DNA of 64,000 nucleotides from Ignatzschineria sp. (GCA_030150405.1 JASLFU010000015.1:24335-88334), one strand, 5' to 3'; positions 31,675-41,710 are shown, counted from the stretch's first letter. Notes: a model not told the origin generated them from the sequence alone. Made by a program: numbers and translations.

Positions 31675-32244
31675 ATGAAATTACTTAAAAATAGAATTCT
31701 CCAGGATGGACGGGCATTTGATGATGGAACGTTGAAGGTCGATAGCTTTATCAACCATCAGATGGACCCGATTCTTATGAAATCGATTGCGGTTGAATTT
31801 GTTCGCCGTTTCGCCAATCTTCCCATTAATAAAGTGGTGACAATTGAAGCTAGTGGAATTGCGCCGGCTATTATGCTCGGTTATCTGCTTGAATTGCCGG
31901 TGGTGTTTGTAAAGAAGAAAACCCCTAAAACAATGGAGAAGATGTTTGTTTCATCGGTCTACTCCTTCACAAAAGAGCGCCGTTACGATGTTTGTGTGAG
32001 TGAGGATTATCTCTCAAGTGGTGATAATGTAATCTTTATTGATGACTTTTTAGCAAATGGAAATGCGGCACTTGGGGTAAAGGATCTTGTAGATCAGGCG
32101 GGGGCAAATCTTTACGGAATGGGCTTTATTATTGAAAAAAGCTTCCAAGAAGGGCGCAAGCGTTTAGAAGAGGCTAATATTAATGTGCAATCTTTAGCAC
32201 GCGTAAAATCCCTTAAAGGAGGGAATGTGGAGTTTGTGGAGTAA
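31675..32244 (+). CDS. xpt: Xanthine phosphoribosyltransferase
   Basis: The 189-residue cytoplasmic enzyme converts xanthine and PRPP to XMP. It has the Xpt start [20 protein letters not shown] and the PRPP-binding region [24 protein letters not shown] box at 31586-31591 lies 84 bases upstream. The leader between can fold GTCGCAC with GTGCGAT, but I see no purine riboswitch core. Length matches the family. Confidence 0.95.
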   Translation: MKLLKNRILQDGRAFDDGTLKVDSFINHQMDPILMKSIAVEFVRRFANLPINKVVTIEASGIAPAIMLGYLLELPVVFVKKKTPKTMEKMFVSSVYSFTKERRYDVCVSEDYLSSGDNVIFIDDFLANGNAALGVKDLVDQAGANLYGMGFIIEKSFQEGRKRLEEANINVQSLARVKSLKGGNVEFVE

Positions 32245-32292
32245 CTCCCTTTACTTTGCGAGCGCCTATTTAAGCGCCGGGAATGAGTAAAT

Positions 32293-32327
32293 AAGGAGAA
32301 AGGTTTCGGCCTCTCTCCTTTATTTTT
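32293..32327 (+). terminator. Terminator after xpt
   Basis: AAGGAGA...AGG and CCT...TCTCCTT form an interrupted stem around TTTCGG, followed by TATTTTT. Confidence 0.75.
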
Positions 32328-32385
32328 GGGTAAAATAGCGGATATAAATGATTTATACGGCAAGTATAGGAAAGGTAAAATATTG

Positions 32386-33921
32386 ATGGATATGCTCTTA
32401 ATTACGCTAAACGCACGCTATACACACGCATCTTTAGGGTTGCGTTATCTTAAGGCGAATCTTCATGAGCTTGAGGATAGAGCTGAGATTATAGAGTTTA
32501 CGATTCATCAAAATAAAGAAGAGATGCTCGAAGCGATCTATGCGCGAAAGCCGAAGATTGTCTCTTTCGGAATCTATATCTGGAACTTTGAGGAGACAAC
32601 CTCGTTAATTAAAGATCTTCGAGAATTGATGCCAGAGGTGATTATTACTATCGGTGGCCCCGAGGTCTCTTATGAGTATGAAGAGACCGAGCTTTTTCCC
32701 TATGTGGATTATCTCATTACCGGTTGGGGGGATATTAGCTATTATGAACTTGCAAAATCGCTTTTAGTGCATAATCGCCCTTGGCCAACAAAGGTAATCC
32801 CAGGTATTCAGCCCCCTCTCGATCAGATTAAGCTGCCATATTATCTCTACAATGAAGAGGATATTAAGTACCGAACGGTCTATGTCGAGGCCTCCCGGGG
32901 GTGCCCCTTTAAATGTGAGTTTTGCCTTTCTAGTTTAGATAAAACTGCATGGCGCTTTCCGCTAGAGCCTTTCTTAGAGGCAATGGATGATCTCTATCAG
33001 AGGGGGCTGAGACAATATAAATTTGTAGATCGCACCTTTAATCTTAAAAAAGATTTTACACTTGCGATTTTAAATTTTTTCCTCGATAAGCTGAAGAAAA
33101 ATCCTGAAGATTCCCTCTTTTTACATTTTGAGCTTGTGCCAGATTATCTTTCCGATGAGCTTAAAGAGAAGATTCTGGAATTCCCTGATGGTTCTTTACA
33201 GTTTGAGATCGGCATTCAGACTCTTAAACCTTCCACGCAGCAGTTAATCTCTCGTCGTACAAATTTAGAGAAGGCGAAGGAGAATATCTCTTGGCTCTCT
33301 AAACATACCGATGTGCATCTTCATGTGGATCTTATTGTAGGTTTGCCCGATGAAGATATTCAAAGTTTTGGGGAGGGGTTTGATGAGCTTTGGTCTTGGG
33401 AGCCTCAAGAGATTCAGGTGGGGATTTTAAAACGCTTAAAAGGGGTGCCGATTATTCGCCATAGTAATGAGTTTCAATATAAATATAGTCAAGAGCAGCC
33501 CTATTCTATTTTAGAGAACCGAGACGTTCCATTTGTGGAGATTATGGAGATGGAGCGTTTTGCTAAATATTGGGATACCATCGCTAACTCAGGTCGCTTT
33601 CAGGTGATTTTACCCAAGATCTTGGGGGCAACCCCTTTTAATAATTTTAGAGCTCTTTCAGCTTGGCTCTATCAGAAATTTGGACGAGCGCACAGTATTG
33701 CTTTAGATCGTCTCTTCCGGGCGATTTATGATTATCTGGTAGAGGTTCGGGGCGAGTCTATTGAGATTATTCGGGATCTACTGAGTCAAGATTTTCAGCG
33801 AACGGGGATTAAGGGTTGGCCGAAATATTTAGGAGAGCGACCAGAAGAGCGGTATGTTCCAGAGCTCACGGTAGATAATAGTGCATTGCCCCAAAGACAG
33901 CGGCAGCATCGAACTTCTTAA
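32386..33921 (+). CDS. B12-binding radical SAM protein (DUF4080 type)
   Basis: The 511-residue protein has an N-terminal cobalamin-binding domain (about 1-135: LLITLNARYTHASLGLRYLK, TIGGPEVSYEYEE) and a radical SAM domain (about 160-380) whose cluster ligands are in RGCPFKCEFC. A DUF4080-like C-terminal domain follows. Such proteins catalyse B12-dependent radical methylations or related reactions; the substrate is unknown. ATG 32386 follows AGGAAAGG; an in-frame start at 32326 would add an atypical tail and overlap the xpt terminator. Confidence 0.9.
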   Translation: MDMLLITLNARYTHASLGLRYLKANLHELEDRAEIIEFTIHQNKEEMLEAIYARKPKIVSFGIYIWNFEETTSLIKDLRELMPEVIITIGGPEVSYEYEETELFPYVDYLITGWGDISYYELAKSLLVHNRPWPTKVIPGIQPPLDQIKLPYYLYNEEDIKYRTVYVEASRGCPFKCEFCLSSLDKTAWRFPLEPFLEAMDDLYQRGLRQYKFVDRTFNLKKDFTLAILNFFLDKLKKNPEDSLFLHFELVPDYLSDELKEKILEFPDGSLQFEIGIQTLKPSTQQLISRRTNLEKAKENISWLSKHTDVHLHVDLIVGLPDEDIQSFGEGFDELWSWEPQEIQVGILKRLKGVPIIRHSNEFQYKYSQEQPYSILENRDVPFVEIMEMERFAKYWDTIANSGRFQVILPKILGATPFNNFRALSAWLYQKFGRAHSIALDRLFRAIYDYLVEVRGESIEIIRDLLSQDFQRTGIKGWPKYLGERPEERYVPELTVDNSALPQRQRQHRTS

Positions 33922-33955
33922 ATATTGAGCTTTCTTCAAATAGAAGAACGATAAA

Positions 33956-33988
33956 AAGCCCTCATTCCTGTTGGGGAGGGCTTTTTTG
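33956..33988 (+). terminator. Terminator between convergent genes
   Basis: AAGCCCTC (33956-33963) pairs with GAGGGCTT (33976-33983), followed by TTTT. It is flanked by A-runs and so could act in both directions for the convergent radical SAM and ispE genes. Confidence 0.85.
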
Positions 33989-34008
33989 TATGTAGGTTAT
34001 CTGCTTTT

Positions 34009-34896
34009 TTATGGTAGGGCAGCAATCGCCTCCTGTAGGGGGGAGCGATTTAATGTTTGGAACTCAATTAATTGCCAATTGTATTGGCGGGCAAGCTGCC
34101 GGAGCTCAGCATTTTGTTGAGGATTGGGCGGCTTAATGTAGATACAAGAGCCGGTACCGGTAATATAGGGGGAGAGCCCTAAAGATTTCAGATCATCCAT
34201 ATAGCGCTGCATCTTCGGGTAATGATGGAAGATCGCCGGCTCGCAATCATTAAGCGCCCGCTTTTGTGTAAATACTTTCTCGATAAAGAGGGGGCTATTC
34301 CGGGGAAGATGCTCGCTCTCAAAAATGACTTTGGTACTAATGGAGAGTGGTGGCTTAATGAGAAGAAGCTCCTCTTCTGGAGGGGAGAGGGGTGTTAATT
34401 GTTCACCAATACCTTCTGCCCAAGCACTTTGACCGTAGATAAAGATCGGCACATCAGCTCCAAGATTAGCCCCCATCTCAATAAGCTCATTTTGTGTGAG
34501 CTTAAGATCAAGCAGAGCATTGAGAGCCACGAGTGTTGTCGCAGCATTGGAGCTTCCTCCTCCTAAACCAGCCCCCATAGGAAGTTGTTTTTGTAGATCG
34601 ATTTCCACACTAAATTGACGTCCCGTTCTATTTTGTAGAGCCTTGATAGCGCGGTAGATAAGATCATCTTCTAATGAAAAATCGGTATGAGAGTAATGAA
34701 ACTTTAACCGATGTTCAGATTCGCCAGCAAAAGGAAGGCGAGAAGCTGCAAAGCCGATCTCATCAAATAGCGAAGTAAATTGAAATACCGTTTGTAGATA
34801 GTGGTAACCATTCTCCTCTCGGCGAATAACGCGTAGCATACGATTAATCTTTGCCGGGGCAGGGAAGTAGTGTAAATGGGGGATTTTACTCGCCAT
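34009..34896 (-). CDS. ispE: 4-diphosphocytidyl-2-C-methyl-D-erythritol kinase
   Basis: The 295-residue GHMP kinase phosphorylates CDP-ME in the MEP isoprenoid pathway. FPAPAKINRMLRV is the N-terminal motif, and LPMGAGLGGGSSNAATTLVA is the ATP-binding loop. The start at 34896 (MASKIPHLHYF) is preferred over an upstream in-frame codon inside lolB. It lies just behind lolB, the usual lolB-ispE-prs order of gammaproteobacteria. Confidence 0.96.
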   Translation of the reverse strand: MASKIPHLHYFPAPAKINRMLRVIRREENGYHYLQTVFQFTSLFDEIGFAASRLPFAGESEHRLKFHYSHTDFSLEDDLIYRAIKALQNRTGRQFSVEIDLQKQLPMGAGLGGGSSNAATTLVALNALLDLKLTQNELIEMGANLGADVPIFIYGQSAWAEGIGEQLTPLSPPEEELLLIKPPLSISTKVIFESEHLPRNSPLFIEKVFTQKRALNDCEPAIFHHYPKMQRYMDDLKSLGLSPYITGTGSCIYIKPPNPQQNAELRQLARQYNWQLIEFQTLNRSPLQEAIAALP

Positions 34897-34909
34897 GCTT
34901 AGAGTCCCT

Positions 34910-35467
34910 TTAACGAACGATCCAATTATCGATAAAGAGACGAATGCGAAGATCATCTCCGCGAGAGATTGTCATCCGTTTAGGAAGAGAGATGCCACTT
35001 GCCGGCATCCATTCGTTATAGACAACATTCCAGCCATCTTCCGTAAATGATTTCGGACGTTGGCGATTGTCATAGGTGACTTGAGTCATCGCACTGCTAG
35101 GAACACCTTGTAGCCAACTCCGAGTACCTGCCACAGGCCAAGTAAATCCCGTTACTTTTTCAAAGAGTTCATCGGGCGTTGCACCGGAGTAGGTTTCACC
35201 ATTGGTGGTTAGAGTACTATAGGTGTCATGAATACTCATATCCACGCGACCTTGAGCAAAAGGGCCTTGGATAGTGATATTCAGCGCTTGGTTTTGATTC
35301 TTTTCAACAGAAAAACCAACCTGACCACTCTGTTCGGGGGCTTTAATCGCCGAACGACCATATGCTTTATAGCTTTGAGCCTCGGCTAACGTATTGTAGG
35401 TAGGAGCAGCACAGGATGCGACAAAGAGTGTGAAAATTGAGATTGGTATAATTTTTAATCTTTTCAT
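34910..35467 (-). CDS. lolB: Outer-membrane lipoprotein receptor LolB
   Basis: The 185-residue precursor starts at 35467 with MKRLKIIPISIFTLFVASC, a lipoprotein signal with Cys19. LolB accepts lipoproteins from LolA and inserts them in the outer membrane. The family WPVAGTRSWLQGVP and a C-terminal ISLPKRMTISRGDDLRIRLF are present. A longer frame to 35566 is open but would bury the signal peptide. It is cotranscribed with ispE. Confidence 0.93.
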   Translation of the reverse strand: MKRLKIIPISIFTLFVASCAAPTYNTLAEAQSYKAYGRSAIKAPEQSGQVGFSVEKNQNQALNITIQGPFAQGRVDMSIHDTYSTLTTNGETYSGATPDELFEKVTGFTWPVAGTRSWLQGVPSSAMTQVTYDNRQRPKSFTEDGWNVVYNEWMPASGISLPKRMTISRGDDLRIRLFIDNWIVR

Positions 35468-35596
35468 AGCAAATATATTTTTCTTTGTTAGAATTGTTTC
35501 CGTTGTTTCGAGCGACACATTAAAACATAGTTCGAAACGATTATGAATAGTAAATAGGATAGTCATTAAGCGACTAAAGATTGAGCAAAATCGAGC

Positions 35597-35624
35597 TAGA
35601 CAAACCTAAAAAACTATTTATAAT
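35597..35624 (+). promoter_or_regulatory. Promoter of tRNA-Gln
   Basis: TAGACA (35597-35602), 16 bases, TATAAT (35619-35624), placing the start a few bases before the tRNA. Confidence 0.7.
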
Positions 35625-35638
35625 AGAGGTTCTTCAAA

Positions 35639-35713
35639 TGGGCTATAGCCAAGCGGTAAGGCAGCGGGTTTTGATCCCGCCATTCCTAGGTTCGAATCCT
35701 AGTAGCCCAGCCA
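35639..35713 (+). tRNA. tRNA-Gln (anticodon TTG)
   Basis: Acceptor arms TGGGCTA and TAGCCCA pair, and the 3' end is G-CCA (encoded). The anticodon stem GCGGG/CCCGC encloses TTTTGAT, giving anticodon TTG. The T arm CTAGG-TTCGAAT-CCTAG is complete. Confidence 0.97.
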
Positions 35714-35841
35714 TTTTTCTTTTAGGTGTTGCACCTGTAAACTTCTAGATTTGTTATGCTACAACAACCCTTACATGCTCCAGCAACACTTATTATCTAT
35801 CTTATATCTCCCACTTGTATCAAAATAGAGGATTCTTTGTA

Positions 35842-36795
35842 ATGAGCAAAGAGCAGATGATGGTGTTCACAGGAAACGCCAATCCGGAGCTTGCGAAAAA
35901 AGTTGTCGAGCATTTAGGTCTTAAGTTAGGTGATGCGACAGTTGGTCGATTCTCAGACGGGGAAGTGATGATCTCCATTAATGAGAATGTCCGCGGTAAG
36001 GATGTCTTCCTCATCCAACCCACTTGTTATCCAACAAATGATAACTTAATGGAGCTTTTAGTAGCTTCGGATGCGCTAAGAAGAGCATCTGCTGGGAGAA
36101 TTACAGCTGTGATTCCCTATTTTGGCTATTCTCGCCAAGATCGTCGCCCTCGTTCAGCACGGGTTCCGATCTCAGCAAAAGTGGTGGCGAATATGATTAC
36201 AAGCGTGGGATGTGATCGTGTTTTGACGATCGATCTCCATGCAGATCAGATTCAAGGTTTCTTTGAAATTCCCGTTGATAATATCTATGCCTCTTCAGTT
36301 ATGCAGCAAGATATTATTGCGAACTTAAGCGAAGATATTACTGTAGTTTCTCCAGATGTTGGCGGCGTGCTTCGAGCGCGTGCAGTAGCAAAACAGATTC
36401 CTGATACAGATTTAGTGATTATCGATAAACGCCGTCCTGCACCTAATGTGGCAGAGGTCATGAGTATTATCGGTGAAGTAGAAGGTCGTAACTGTGTTAT
36501 CATTGATGATATTGTAGATACAGCGGGCACCTTAGCTTCTGCGGCGAAAGTGTTAAAAGAGCGGGGAGCAAAATCGGTTAGAGCGTATTGTACGCATCCA
36601 ATCTTCTCCGGAAAGGCGGTAGAGAATATTCAAAACTCAGGTCTTGATGAGATGATCGTAACCGATACCATCCCCCTTCGTGATGAAGCGAAAGCTTGTG
36701 ATAAGATTCGTGTAATTACGATTGCCGATATTATTGCGGATACTATTAAACGTATTCATGAAGAAGAATCGGTAAGCACGCTGTTCTCTAATTAA
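35842..36795 (+). CDS. prs: Ribose-phosphate pyrophosphokinase
   Basis: The 317-residue enzyme makes PRPP from ribose 5-phosphate and ATP. It has [14 protein letters not shown] at the start, [18 protein letters not shown] for ATP and the PRPP loop [18 protein letters not shown] 35842 gives the conserved N-terminus; an in-frame start at 35815 is less likely. It is followed by yggX. Confidence 0.97.
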   Translation: MSKEQMMVFTGNANPELAKKVVEHLGLKLGDATVGRFSDGEVMISINENVRGKDVFLIQPTCYPTNDNLMELLVASDALRRASAGRITAVIPYFGYSRQDRRPRSARVPISAKVVANMITSVGCDRVLTIDLHADQIQGFFEIPVDNIYASSVMQQDIIANLSEDITVVSPDVGGVLRARAVAKQIPDTDLVIIDKRRPAPNVAEVMSIIGEVEGRNCVIIDDIVDTAGTLASAAKVLKERGAKSVRAYCTHPIFSGKAVENIQNSGLDEMIVTDTIPLRDEAKACDKIRVITIADIIADTIKRIHEEESVSTLFSN

Positions 36796-36820
36796 TCACT
36801 ATTAATCAAGAGAGGATAAA

Positions 36821-37087
36821 ATGACGCGGGAAGTGTTTTGTGTGAAACTGCAAAAGAAAGCAGAAGGAATGCCGAGGCAGATGTATCCGGGCGAGTTAGG
36901 GAAGAAGATCTTTGAGAATGTCTCTAATGAAGCTTGGCAGCAATGGTTACAGACACAGACGATCTTAATCAATGAGTATCGGATTAACCCTTTAGATCCT
37001 AAGGCGCGCGAGTTTCTTGAAAATCAAATGAATGCGTTTTTCTTTGGTGAAGGGGCAGATTTACCAGAAGCCTTTAAACCAGAGTAA
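36821..37087 (+). CDS. yggX: Probable Fe(2+)-trafficking / oxidative-damage protection protein
   Basis: The 88-residue protein has the YggX pattern VFCVKLQKKAEGMPRQMYPG, ELGKKIFENVS and WQQWLQTQTILINEYRINPL. YggX protects iron-sulfur enzymes and may buffer iron. AGAGGAT precedes the start. It lies 25 bases after prs and shares its terminator. Confidence 0.95.
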   Translation: MTREVFCVKLQKKAEGMPRQMYPGELGKKIFENVSNEAWQQWLQTQTILINEYRINPLDPKAREFLENQMNAFFFGEGADLPEAFKPE

Positions 37088-37129
37088 TTCTAAAAGCGAA
37101 TTATCAAACAGCTTTATAAATTATATAAA

Positions 37130-37166
37130 CCTTGACGCAAAATTAAAAAAGCGTTAAGGTTTTTTT
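37130..37166 (+). terminator. Terminator of prs-yggX
   Basis: CCTTGACGC (37130-37138) pairs with GCGTTAAGG (37151-37159) with one G-T pair, followed by seven T. The T-run ends directly at ATG 37167 of the leader ORF. Confidence 0.85.
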
Positions 37167-37214
37167 ATGACTAAAAAATACTACTTTAAAAACCTACGAC
37201 TTATTCTGCTGTAA
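37167..37214 (+). CDS. Possible leucine-rich leader peptide of leuA
   Basis: A 15-residue frame reads MTKKYYFKNLRLILL, with four Leu, three of them in the last five residues. AAGG lies 8 bases upstream. The stop falls at the base of a hairpin that changes with ribosome position, as in leader-peptide attenuation. The ATG directly follows a terminator T-run, so it would need its own promoter or readthrough from prs-yggX. Confidence 0.45.
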   Translation: MTKKYYFKNLRLILL

Positions 37215-37514
37215 CCGCAATGGTTGCAGCTTAAACTGCTTGTTTAAAAAAAAGTCGTTCGTTAAGGTAGTATTGTGAAAACTTCATTCAATTTATATAT
37301 TCCCAACAATAATAAAATTCCTCCCTTTTTTCAGCGTTATATTCGGTGGCATGCTGTGATCTTTAGCGTGCGACTCAATCTTGCGTAGCTTAAAAATAGA
37401 GCAGTTTTATATTTAAACTCTATTTTTAATAAGAGGAGATACTAAAAAGCTCGGGAGCCTAATCCTGTAATTGTTATACATCTATTTATTAATGACCAAA
37501 GAGAGAGAAAGATC

Positions 37515-39197
37515 ATGATTAAAAATCCAGAAACAAAATATGCGCGCTTTAAAGCCCCAAATTATAGTAATCGTACTTGGCCGAGTAAGGAGATTTTAGA
37601 GGTTCCTCGCTGGTTGAGTTCAGATCTTCGGGATGGGAATCAATCGCTCATAGAACCCATGAGTGTAGAGAAGAAGTTGCGGATGTTTAATCTTTTGGTT
37701 GAATGTGGATTTAAGGAGATCGAGGTAGGTTTCCCTTCTGCTTCTGAGACGGAGTTTAACTTTGTTCGTAAGTTAATCGAGGAGGATAGAATCCCCGAAG
37801 ATGTTACGATTCAGGTTTTAACACAGGCTCGACAGGATCTTATTACACGAACATTTGAGGCTTTAAAGGGAGCAAAGCAAGCAATTATTCATTATTACAA
37901 TGCGGTCTCTCCAACATTTCGCCGGGTTGTATTTAAGATGGAGAAGGAGGAGATTAAAGCTTTGGCTGTAAAAGGGGGGGAGATGATTAAGGCTGAAGCA
38001 GCAAAATATCCGGAAACAGAGTGGTATTTTGAATATTCTCCCGAAATCTTTTCAGATGCGGAATTACCTTTTTCACTTGAGGTGTGTGAAGCGGTTTGTG
38101 AAGTCTTTAAGCCTACGCCTGAACGTAAGTTGATTTTAAATCTTCCCGCTACGGTGGAGGTCTCTACGCCTAATGTATATGCAGATCAGATTGAGTGGTT
38201 CTGTGATCATATTAGTTGCCGAGACTCTGTAGTGATTAGTGCCCATGTGCATAATGATCGTGGTTGTGCTGTAGCTGCTACAGAGCTAGCGTTAATGGCG
38301 GGAGCAGAGCGAGTTGAAGGTTGTCTCTTTGGGCATGGGGAGCGCACAGGAAATGTGGATTTAGTGACGGTAGCGCTCAATATGTATTCGCAAGGCTTAC
38401 ATCCGGGCTTAGATTTTAGCAAAATTAATACGGTGGTTCGGGAGGTTGAGTATTGTACTGATATCCCTGTCCATCCGCGTCATCCCTATGCTGGAGAGCT
38501 GGTCTTTACCGCTTTTTCCGGTTCGCATCAAGATGCTATTCGTAAAGGCTTGTCCGATCTTAAAGAGAATCCCGATCAGCTCTGGAGAGTGCCATATCTT
38601 CCTATTGATCCTTTCGATTTAGGGCGTTCGTATGAGGCAGTTATTCGCGTTAATAGCCAATCTGGAAAAGGAGGAGTTACATACCTTTTAGAAGAGGATC
38701 ATGGTATCGAGCTACCGCGCCGTTTACAGATTGAGTTTAGTAAGGTTGCACAACTTTATGCTGATTCTGAAGGGGTAGAACTCACCTCTGAGAGGCTTTA
38801 TGAGATCTTTAATCATGAGTATTTTGAAGCGCCTTCTCATATCTCTTTAAAGACGCCGATTGAAATAGAGGAGGATGCTGAGGGTAATACAGTCATGAGC
38901 TTAACCGTTGTGGCTAAGGGGGCAGAGCGGGTGATAAAAGCTACCGGGAATGGACCGATTGCGGCGCTAGTTAATGGGATTAATGAGCTCTTTAGCTGGA
39001 ATGTGGATGTTGTGGATTATAACGAGCATGCCCGTAGTCGTGGATCTTCGGCGGAAGCTGTCTCTTATGTTGAGATGCAGATCGATAATCGCACTCTTTT
39101 TGGTGCAGCAACCCATGCTAATACTTCACGTTCTTCACTTAAAGCGGTAGTTTCAGCGCTTAATCGTGCAATTGAGCGAGGTTATTTAGCCTTTTAA
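37515..39197 (+). CDS. leuA: 2-isopropylmalate synthase
   Basis: The 560-residue enzyme condenses acetyl-CoA and 2-oxoisovalerate, the first step of leucine synthesis. WLSSDLRDGNQSLIEPM is the substrate/metal site start, HVHNDRGCAVAA the metal-binding His pair region and FGHGERTGNVDLVT a further signature. The last 130 residues are the leucine-binding regulatory domain. This is the longer LeuA2-like type. No leuBCD follow here. Confidence 0.95.
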   Translation: MIKNPETKYARFKAPNYSNRTWPSKEILEVPRWLSSDLRDGNQSLIEPMSVEKKLRMFNLLVECGFKEIEVGFPSASETEFNFVRKLIEEDRIPEDVTIQVLTQARQDLITRTFEALKGAKQAIIHYYNAVSPTFRRVVFKMEKEEIKALAVKGGEMIKAEAAKYPETEWYFEYSPEIFSDAELPFSLEVCEAVCEVFKPTPERKLILNLPATVEVSTPNVYADQIEWFCDHISCRDSVVISAHVHNDRGCAVAATELALMAGAERVEGCLFGHGERTGNVDLVTVALNMYSQGLHPGLDFSKINTVVREVEYCTDIPVHPRHPYAGELVFTAFSGSHQDAIRKGLSDLKENPDQLWRVPYLPIDPFDLGRSYEAVIRVNSQSGKGGVTYLLEEDHGIELPRRLQIEFSKVAQLYADSEGVELTSERLYEIFNHEYFEAPSHISLKTPIEIEEDAEGNTVMSLTVVAKGAERVIKATGNGPIAALVNGINELFSWNVDVVDYNEHARSRGSSAEAVSYVEMQIDNRTLFGAATHANTSRSSLKAVVSALNRAIERGYLAF

Positions 39198-39234
39198 TCA
39201 TGTTTAATGGTTGATAGAAAATATAATTTTAATA

Positions 39235-39262
39235 GCGCCTCGTTTATTCGAGGCGTTTTTTT
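39235..39262 (+). terminator. Terminator after leuA
   Basis: CGCCTCG (39236-39242) pairs with CGAGGCG (39249-39255), followed by seven T. Confidence 0.9.
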
Positions 39263-39448
39263 AAGTTTAATAGCGAGATTAAATCGCAACTTTTAGGGGA
39301 AGATCAAGAGGATTTTTGCGGACATTTAAGAAAAATATAAATAGATTTTATTCAGCAAAAGAGCACTCAAAGTGCTAAAATCGGTGACCTATATTTAAAA
39401 GTTTACGTAGATATTTTTAATAAAACATTACGCAAAAGAAGAGAAGGT

Positions 39449-40651
39449 ATGACATATTTATTTACCTCAGAGTCAGTATCTGAGGGACATCCAGATAAAG
39501 TTGCAGATCAGATCTCTGATGCTGTGCTCGATGCCATTATTAAGGAAGATAAGGATGCTCGTGTTGCTTGTGAAACTCTTGTTAAAACAGGGGTAGCGAT
39601 TGTCGCAGGTGAAGTGAGCACCGAAGCATGGGTGGATTTAGAAGAGCTTGTTCGGGGCGTTATTGTGGATATCGGTTATGATTCCTCCCTTGTGGGCTTT
39701 GATGGTAAAACGTGTGGCGTACTGAATGTGATCGGTAAACAGAGTTCTGAGATTGCCCAAGGTGTAGATCGGGCTATCCCAGAAGAGCAGGGGGCAGGAG
39801 ATCAAGGATTGATGTTTGGGTATGCCTCAAATGAGACCGATGTGCTTATGCCAGCGCCTATCACTTTTGCGCACCGATTAATGCAGTGTCAATCAGAAGC
39901 TCGCAAATCGAATCAGCTCTCATGGCTTCGCCCTGATGCGAAGAGTCAGGTCACCTTTGCTTATAATAGAGACGGTTCAATCTCCCATGTGGATGCTGTA
40001 GTGCTCTCAACACAACATGATGAAGATGTTCAGTTTAAGGAGCTTCAAGAAGCGGTGATGGAGCTGATTATTAAAAAAACTTTACCCGCAGAATGGCTCA
40101 CAAAAGAGACGAAGTATCACATTAATCCAACAGGAAGTTTTACCATCGGTGGGCCGGTGGGGGATTGTGGTCTTACGGGGCGTAAAATTATTGTAGATAC
40201 TTATGGGGGAATGGCACGCCATGGGGGTGGGGCGTTCTCTGGAAAAGATCCTTCGAAAGTAGATCGCTCTGCTGCATACGCTGGGCGCTATGTGGCCAAA
40301 AATATTGTGGCCGCAGGTTTGGCAGATAAGTGTGAAATTCAGGTCTCTTACGCTATTGGCGTTGCTGAGCCAACCTCGATCTCTATCACAACCTTTGGCA
40401 CCCATAAAATTCCTGAAAGAAGAATTGAAGAATTGGTGCGGGAGCATTTTGATTTGCGCCCATATGCCATTACTACGATGCTAGATCTTCTGCATCCGAT
40501 CTATCTACCTACGGCAAGTTATGGTCATTTTGGTCGTACGCCCTATGAGATAGAGTATGAGGGCAAGTCTGGTGAGATGATTACCGCTACCGCTTTTAGC
40601 TGGGAAAAAACAGACAAGGCAGATATTCTCCGGGAAGCTGCAGGCCTTTAA
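39449..40651 (+). CDS. metK: S-adenosylmethionine synthetase
   Basis: The 400-residue enzyme makes SAM from methionine and [23 protein letters not shown] is the N-terminal ATP site, [16 protein letters not shown] and [19 protein letters not shown] are the family signatures. AGAAGAGAAGG precedes ATG 39449. The 250-base upstream region has a small hairpin AGCACT-caa-AGTGCT but no SAM riboswitch or MetJ boxes that I can see. Confidence 0.97.
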   Translation: MTYLFTSESVSEGHPDKVADQISDAVLDAIIKEDKDARVACETLVKTGVAIVAGEVSTEAWVDLEELVRGVIVDIGYDSSLVGFDGKTCGVLNVIGKQSSEIAQGVDRAIPEEQGAGDQGLMFGYASNETDVLMPAPITFAHRLMQCQSEARKSNQLSWLRPDAKSQVTFAYNRDGSISHVDAVVLSTQHDEDVQFKELQEAVMELIIKKTLPAEWLTKETKYHINPTGSFTIGGPVGDCGLTGRKIIVDTYGGMARHGGGAFSGKDPSKVDRSAAYAGRYVAKNIVAAGLADKCEIQVSYAIGVAEPTSISITTFGTHKIPERRIEELVREHFDLRPYAITTMLDLLHPIYLPTASYGHFGRTPYEIEYEGKSGEMITATAFSWEKTDKADILREAAGL

Positions 40652-40748
40652 GCATTATTAAATTTAATGTGATAAGAGGCGGCATAAAATAGCGACTTGA
40701 TGCTCAATAAAATGGCGTTAAGGAAAGGGAATAAGGTACTTTTCTTGC

Positions 40749-40776
40749 TTGACATTCCCTTGCTAAAAGCTAAAAT
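40749..40776 (+). promoter_or_regulatory. Promoter of rpmH
   Basis: TTGACA (40749-40754), 16 bases, TAAAAT (40771-40776) lie about 95 bases before rpmH. Confidence 0.75.
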
Positions 40777-40867
40777 AGTCCGTTGTCTTATCATGAATTT
40801 TTATACTCGCGACTTTTAACCTTACTGAGGGCGAGTGGTACAACTTACTAAGTAAAGGAATTAAGGT

Positions 40868-41002
40868 ATGAAACGCACATTTCAACCAAGTAAAATTAAA
40901 AGAAAACGTAATCACGGTTTTCGCGCACGTATGGCAACTAAAAACGGTCGTAAAGTAATCAACCGTCGCCGTGCACGTGGACGTGCTCGTTTATCTGCTT
41001 AA
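40868..41002 (+). CDS. rpmH: 50S ribosomal protein L34
   Basis: A 44-residue, very basic protein, [20 protein letters not shown] then [18 protein letters not shown], matches L34 over its full length. TAAGG precedes ATG 40868. It heads the conserved rpmH-rnpA-yidD-yidC-mnmE cluster. No dnaA or origin is seen upstream; metK takes that place. Confidence 0.98.
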   Translation: MKRTFQPSKIKRKRNHGFRARMATKNGRKVINRRRARGRARLSA

Positions 41003-41089
41003 TATTAAAGCAGGCTGAGATTTTGGAGCGCTTGTTATTCTTAAATAATAGGCGCTTTTTTGTTTCTGCTTCTGGTGGATCTATTCGTG

Positions 41090-41446
41090 ATGTTTCGATT
41101 TCAGCGTAATAAGCGATTATTAACAGCAAAAGAGTATAGTGCTGTTTTTGAAAAGAATCGTAACTCACGAGACCGTCAGTTTTTGGTATTAGCTCGTAAG
41201 CAGAAGGGGCAGGAAGTTGCTCGTTTAGGCTTAGCGATCTCTAAAAAACATCTTAAACGGGCGAATGATCGCAACCGAGTAAAACGAATTGTACGGGAAT
41301 CCTTTCGGCTCCATCAGGCAGAGCTAAAAGGGCTCGATATCGTCGTGATGACTCGGCAAACTATAGAAGCAGACAATAGGGCGGAACTTCATCGTTCGCT
41401 ACTGAATCATTGGAAGCGTCTGAATACATTATGCGTACAATCTTAA
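41090..41446 (+). CDS. rnpA: Ribonuclease P protein component
   Basis: The 118-residue basic protein has the RNR signature in [18 protein letters not shown]. It binds RNase P RNA and aids tRNA 5' processing. The start at 41090 ([11 protein letters not shown]) fits the family; an in-frame 41060 adds a hydrophobic tail. It overlaps yidD by 16 bases. Confidence 0.96.
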   Translation: MFRFQRNKRLLTAKEYSAVFEKNRNSRDRQFLVLARKQKGQEVARLGLAISKKHLKRANDRNRVKRIVRESFRLHQAELKGLDIVVMTRQTIEADNRAELHRSLLNHWKRLNTLCVQS

Positions 41447-41640
41447 TTTGGCTTATTAAAGGGTATAAATACTTTTTAAGTCCATTAGTAGGGAATCAGT
41501 GTCGGTTTGAGCCGACCTGTTCTACCTATGCAATGGAAGCAATTACACGATATGGCGCAATAAAAGGGAGCTGGCTTACGATCAAGCGATTGGTTCGTTG
41601 CCAGCCTTTTTGTGAAGGGGGAAAAGATCCTGTGCCTTAA
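41431..41640 (+). CDS. yidD: Membrane protein insertion efficiency factor YidD
   Basis: The 69-residue protein reads [20 protein letters not shown], then [15 protein letters not shown], the YidD signature with conserved Cys residues. It assists membrane protein insertion. ATG 41431 lies within the end of rnpA. The C-terminus [13 protein letters not shown] is typical. Confidence 0.96.
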   Translation: MRTILIWLIKGYKYFLSPLVGNQCRFEPTCSTYAMEAITRYGAIKGSWLTIKRLVRCQPFCEGGKDPVP

Positions 41641-41710
41641 TATCTCATACGAAGAGTTATTAATGTTCCGGGCTTTCCATTTAGTTATCTATTTTTAAAA
41701 GAATTTGTCC

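Larger units (their letters stand above)
37088..37514 (+). promoter_or_regulatory. Long structured leader of leuA
   Basis: Between yggX and leuA lie 427 bases. After the terminator come a Leu-rich mini-ORF (37167-37214), nested hairpins (AATACTAC/GTAGTATT with CGACTT/AAGTCG enclosing GCTGTAACC/GGTTGCAGC), a possible 37-codon GTG frame (37275-37388) and a perfect 12-bp A/T-rich stem (37390-37401 with 37418-37429) with an internal T-run. This resembles a transcription-attenuation leader responding to leucine. Confidence 0.55.

Noticed and set aside
39263..39448. SAM riboswitch or MetJ operator upstream of metK
   Set aside because: No aptamer core and no AGACGTCT-like boxes could be found by eye.
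40652..40867. Replication origin beside rpmH
   Set aside because: No dnaA gene and no cluster of DnaA boxes is visible; metK precedes rpmH.
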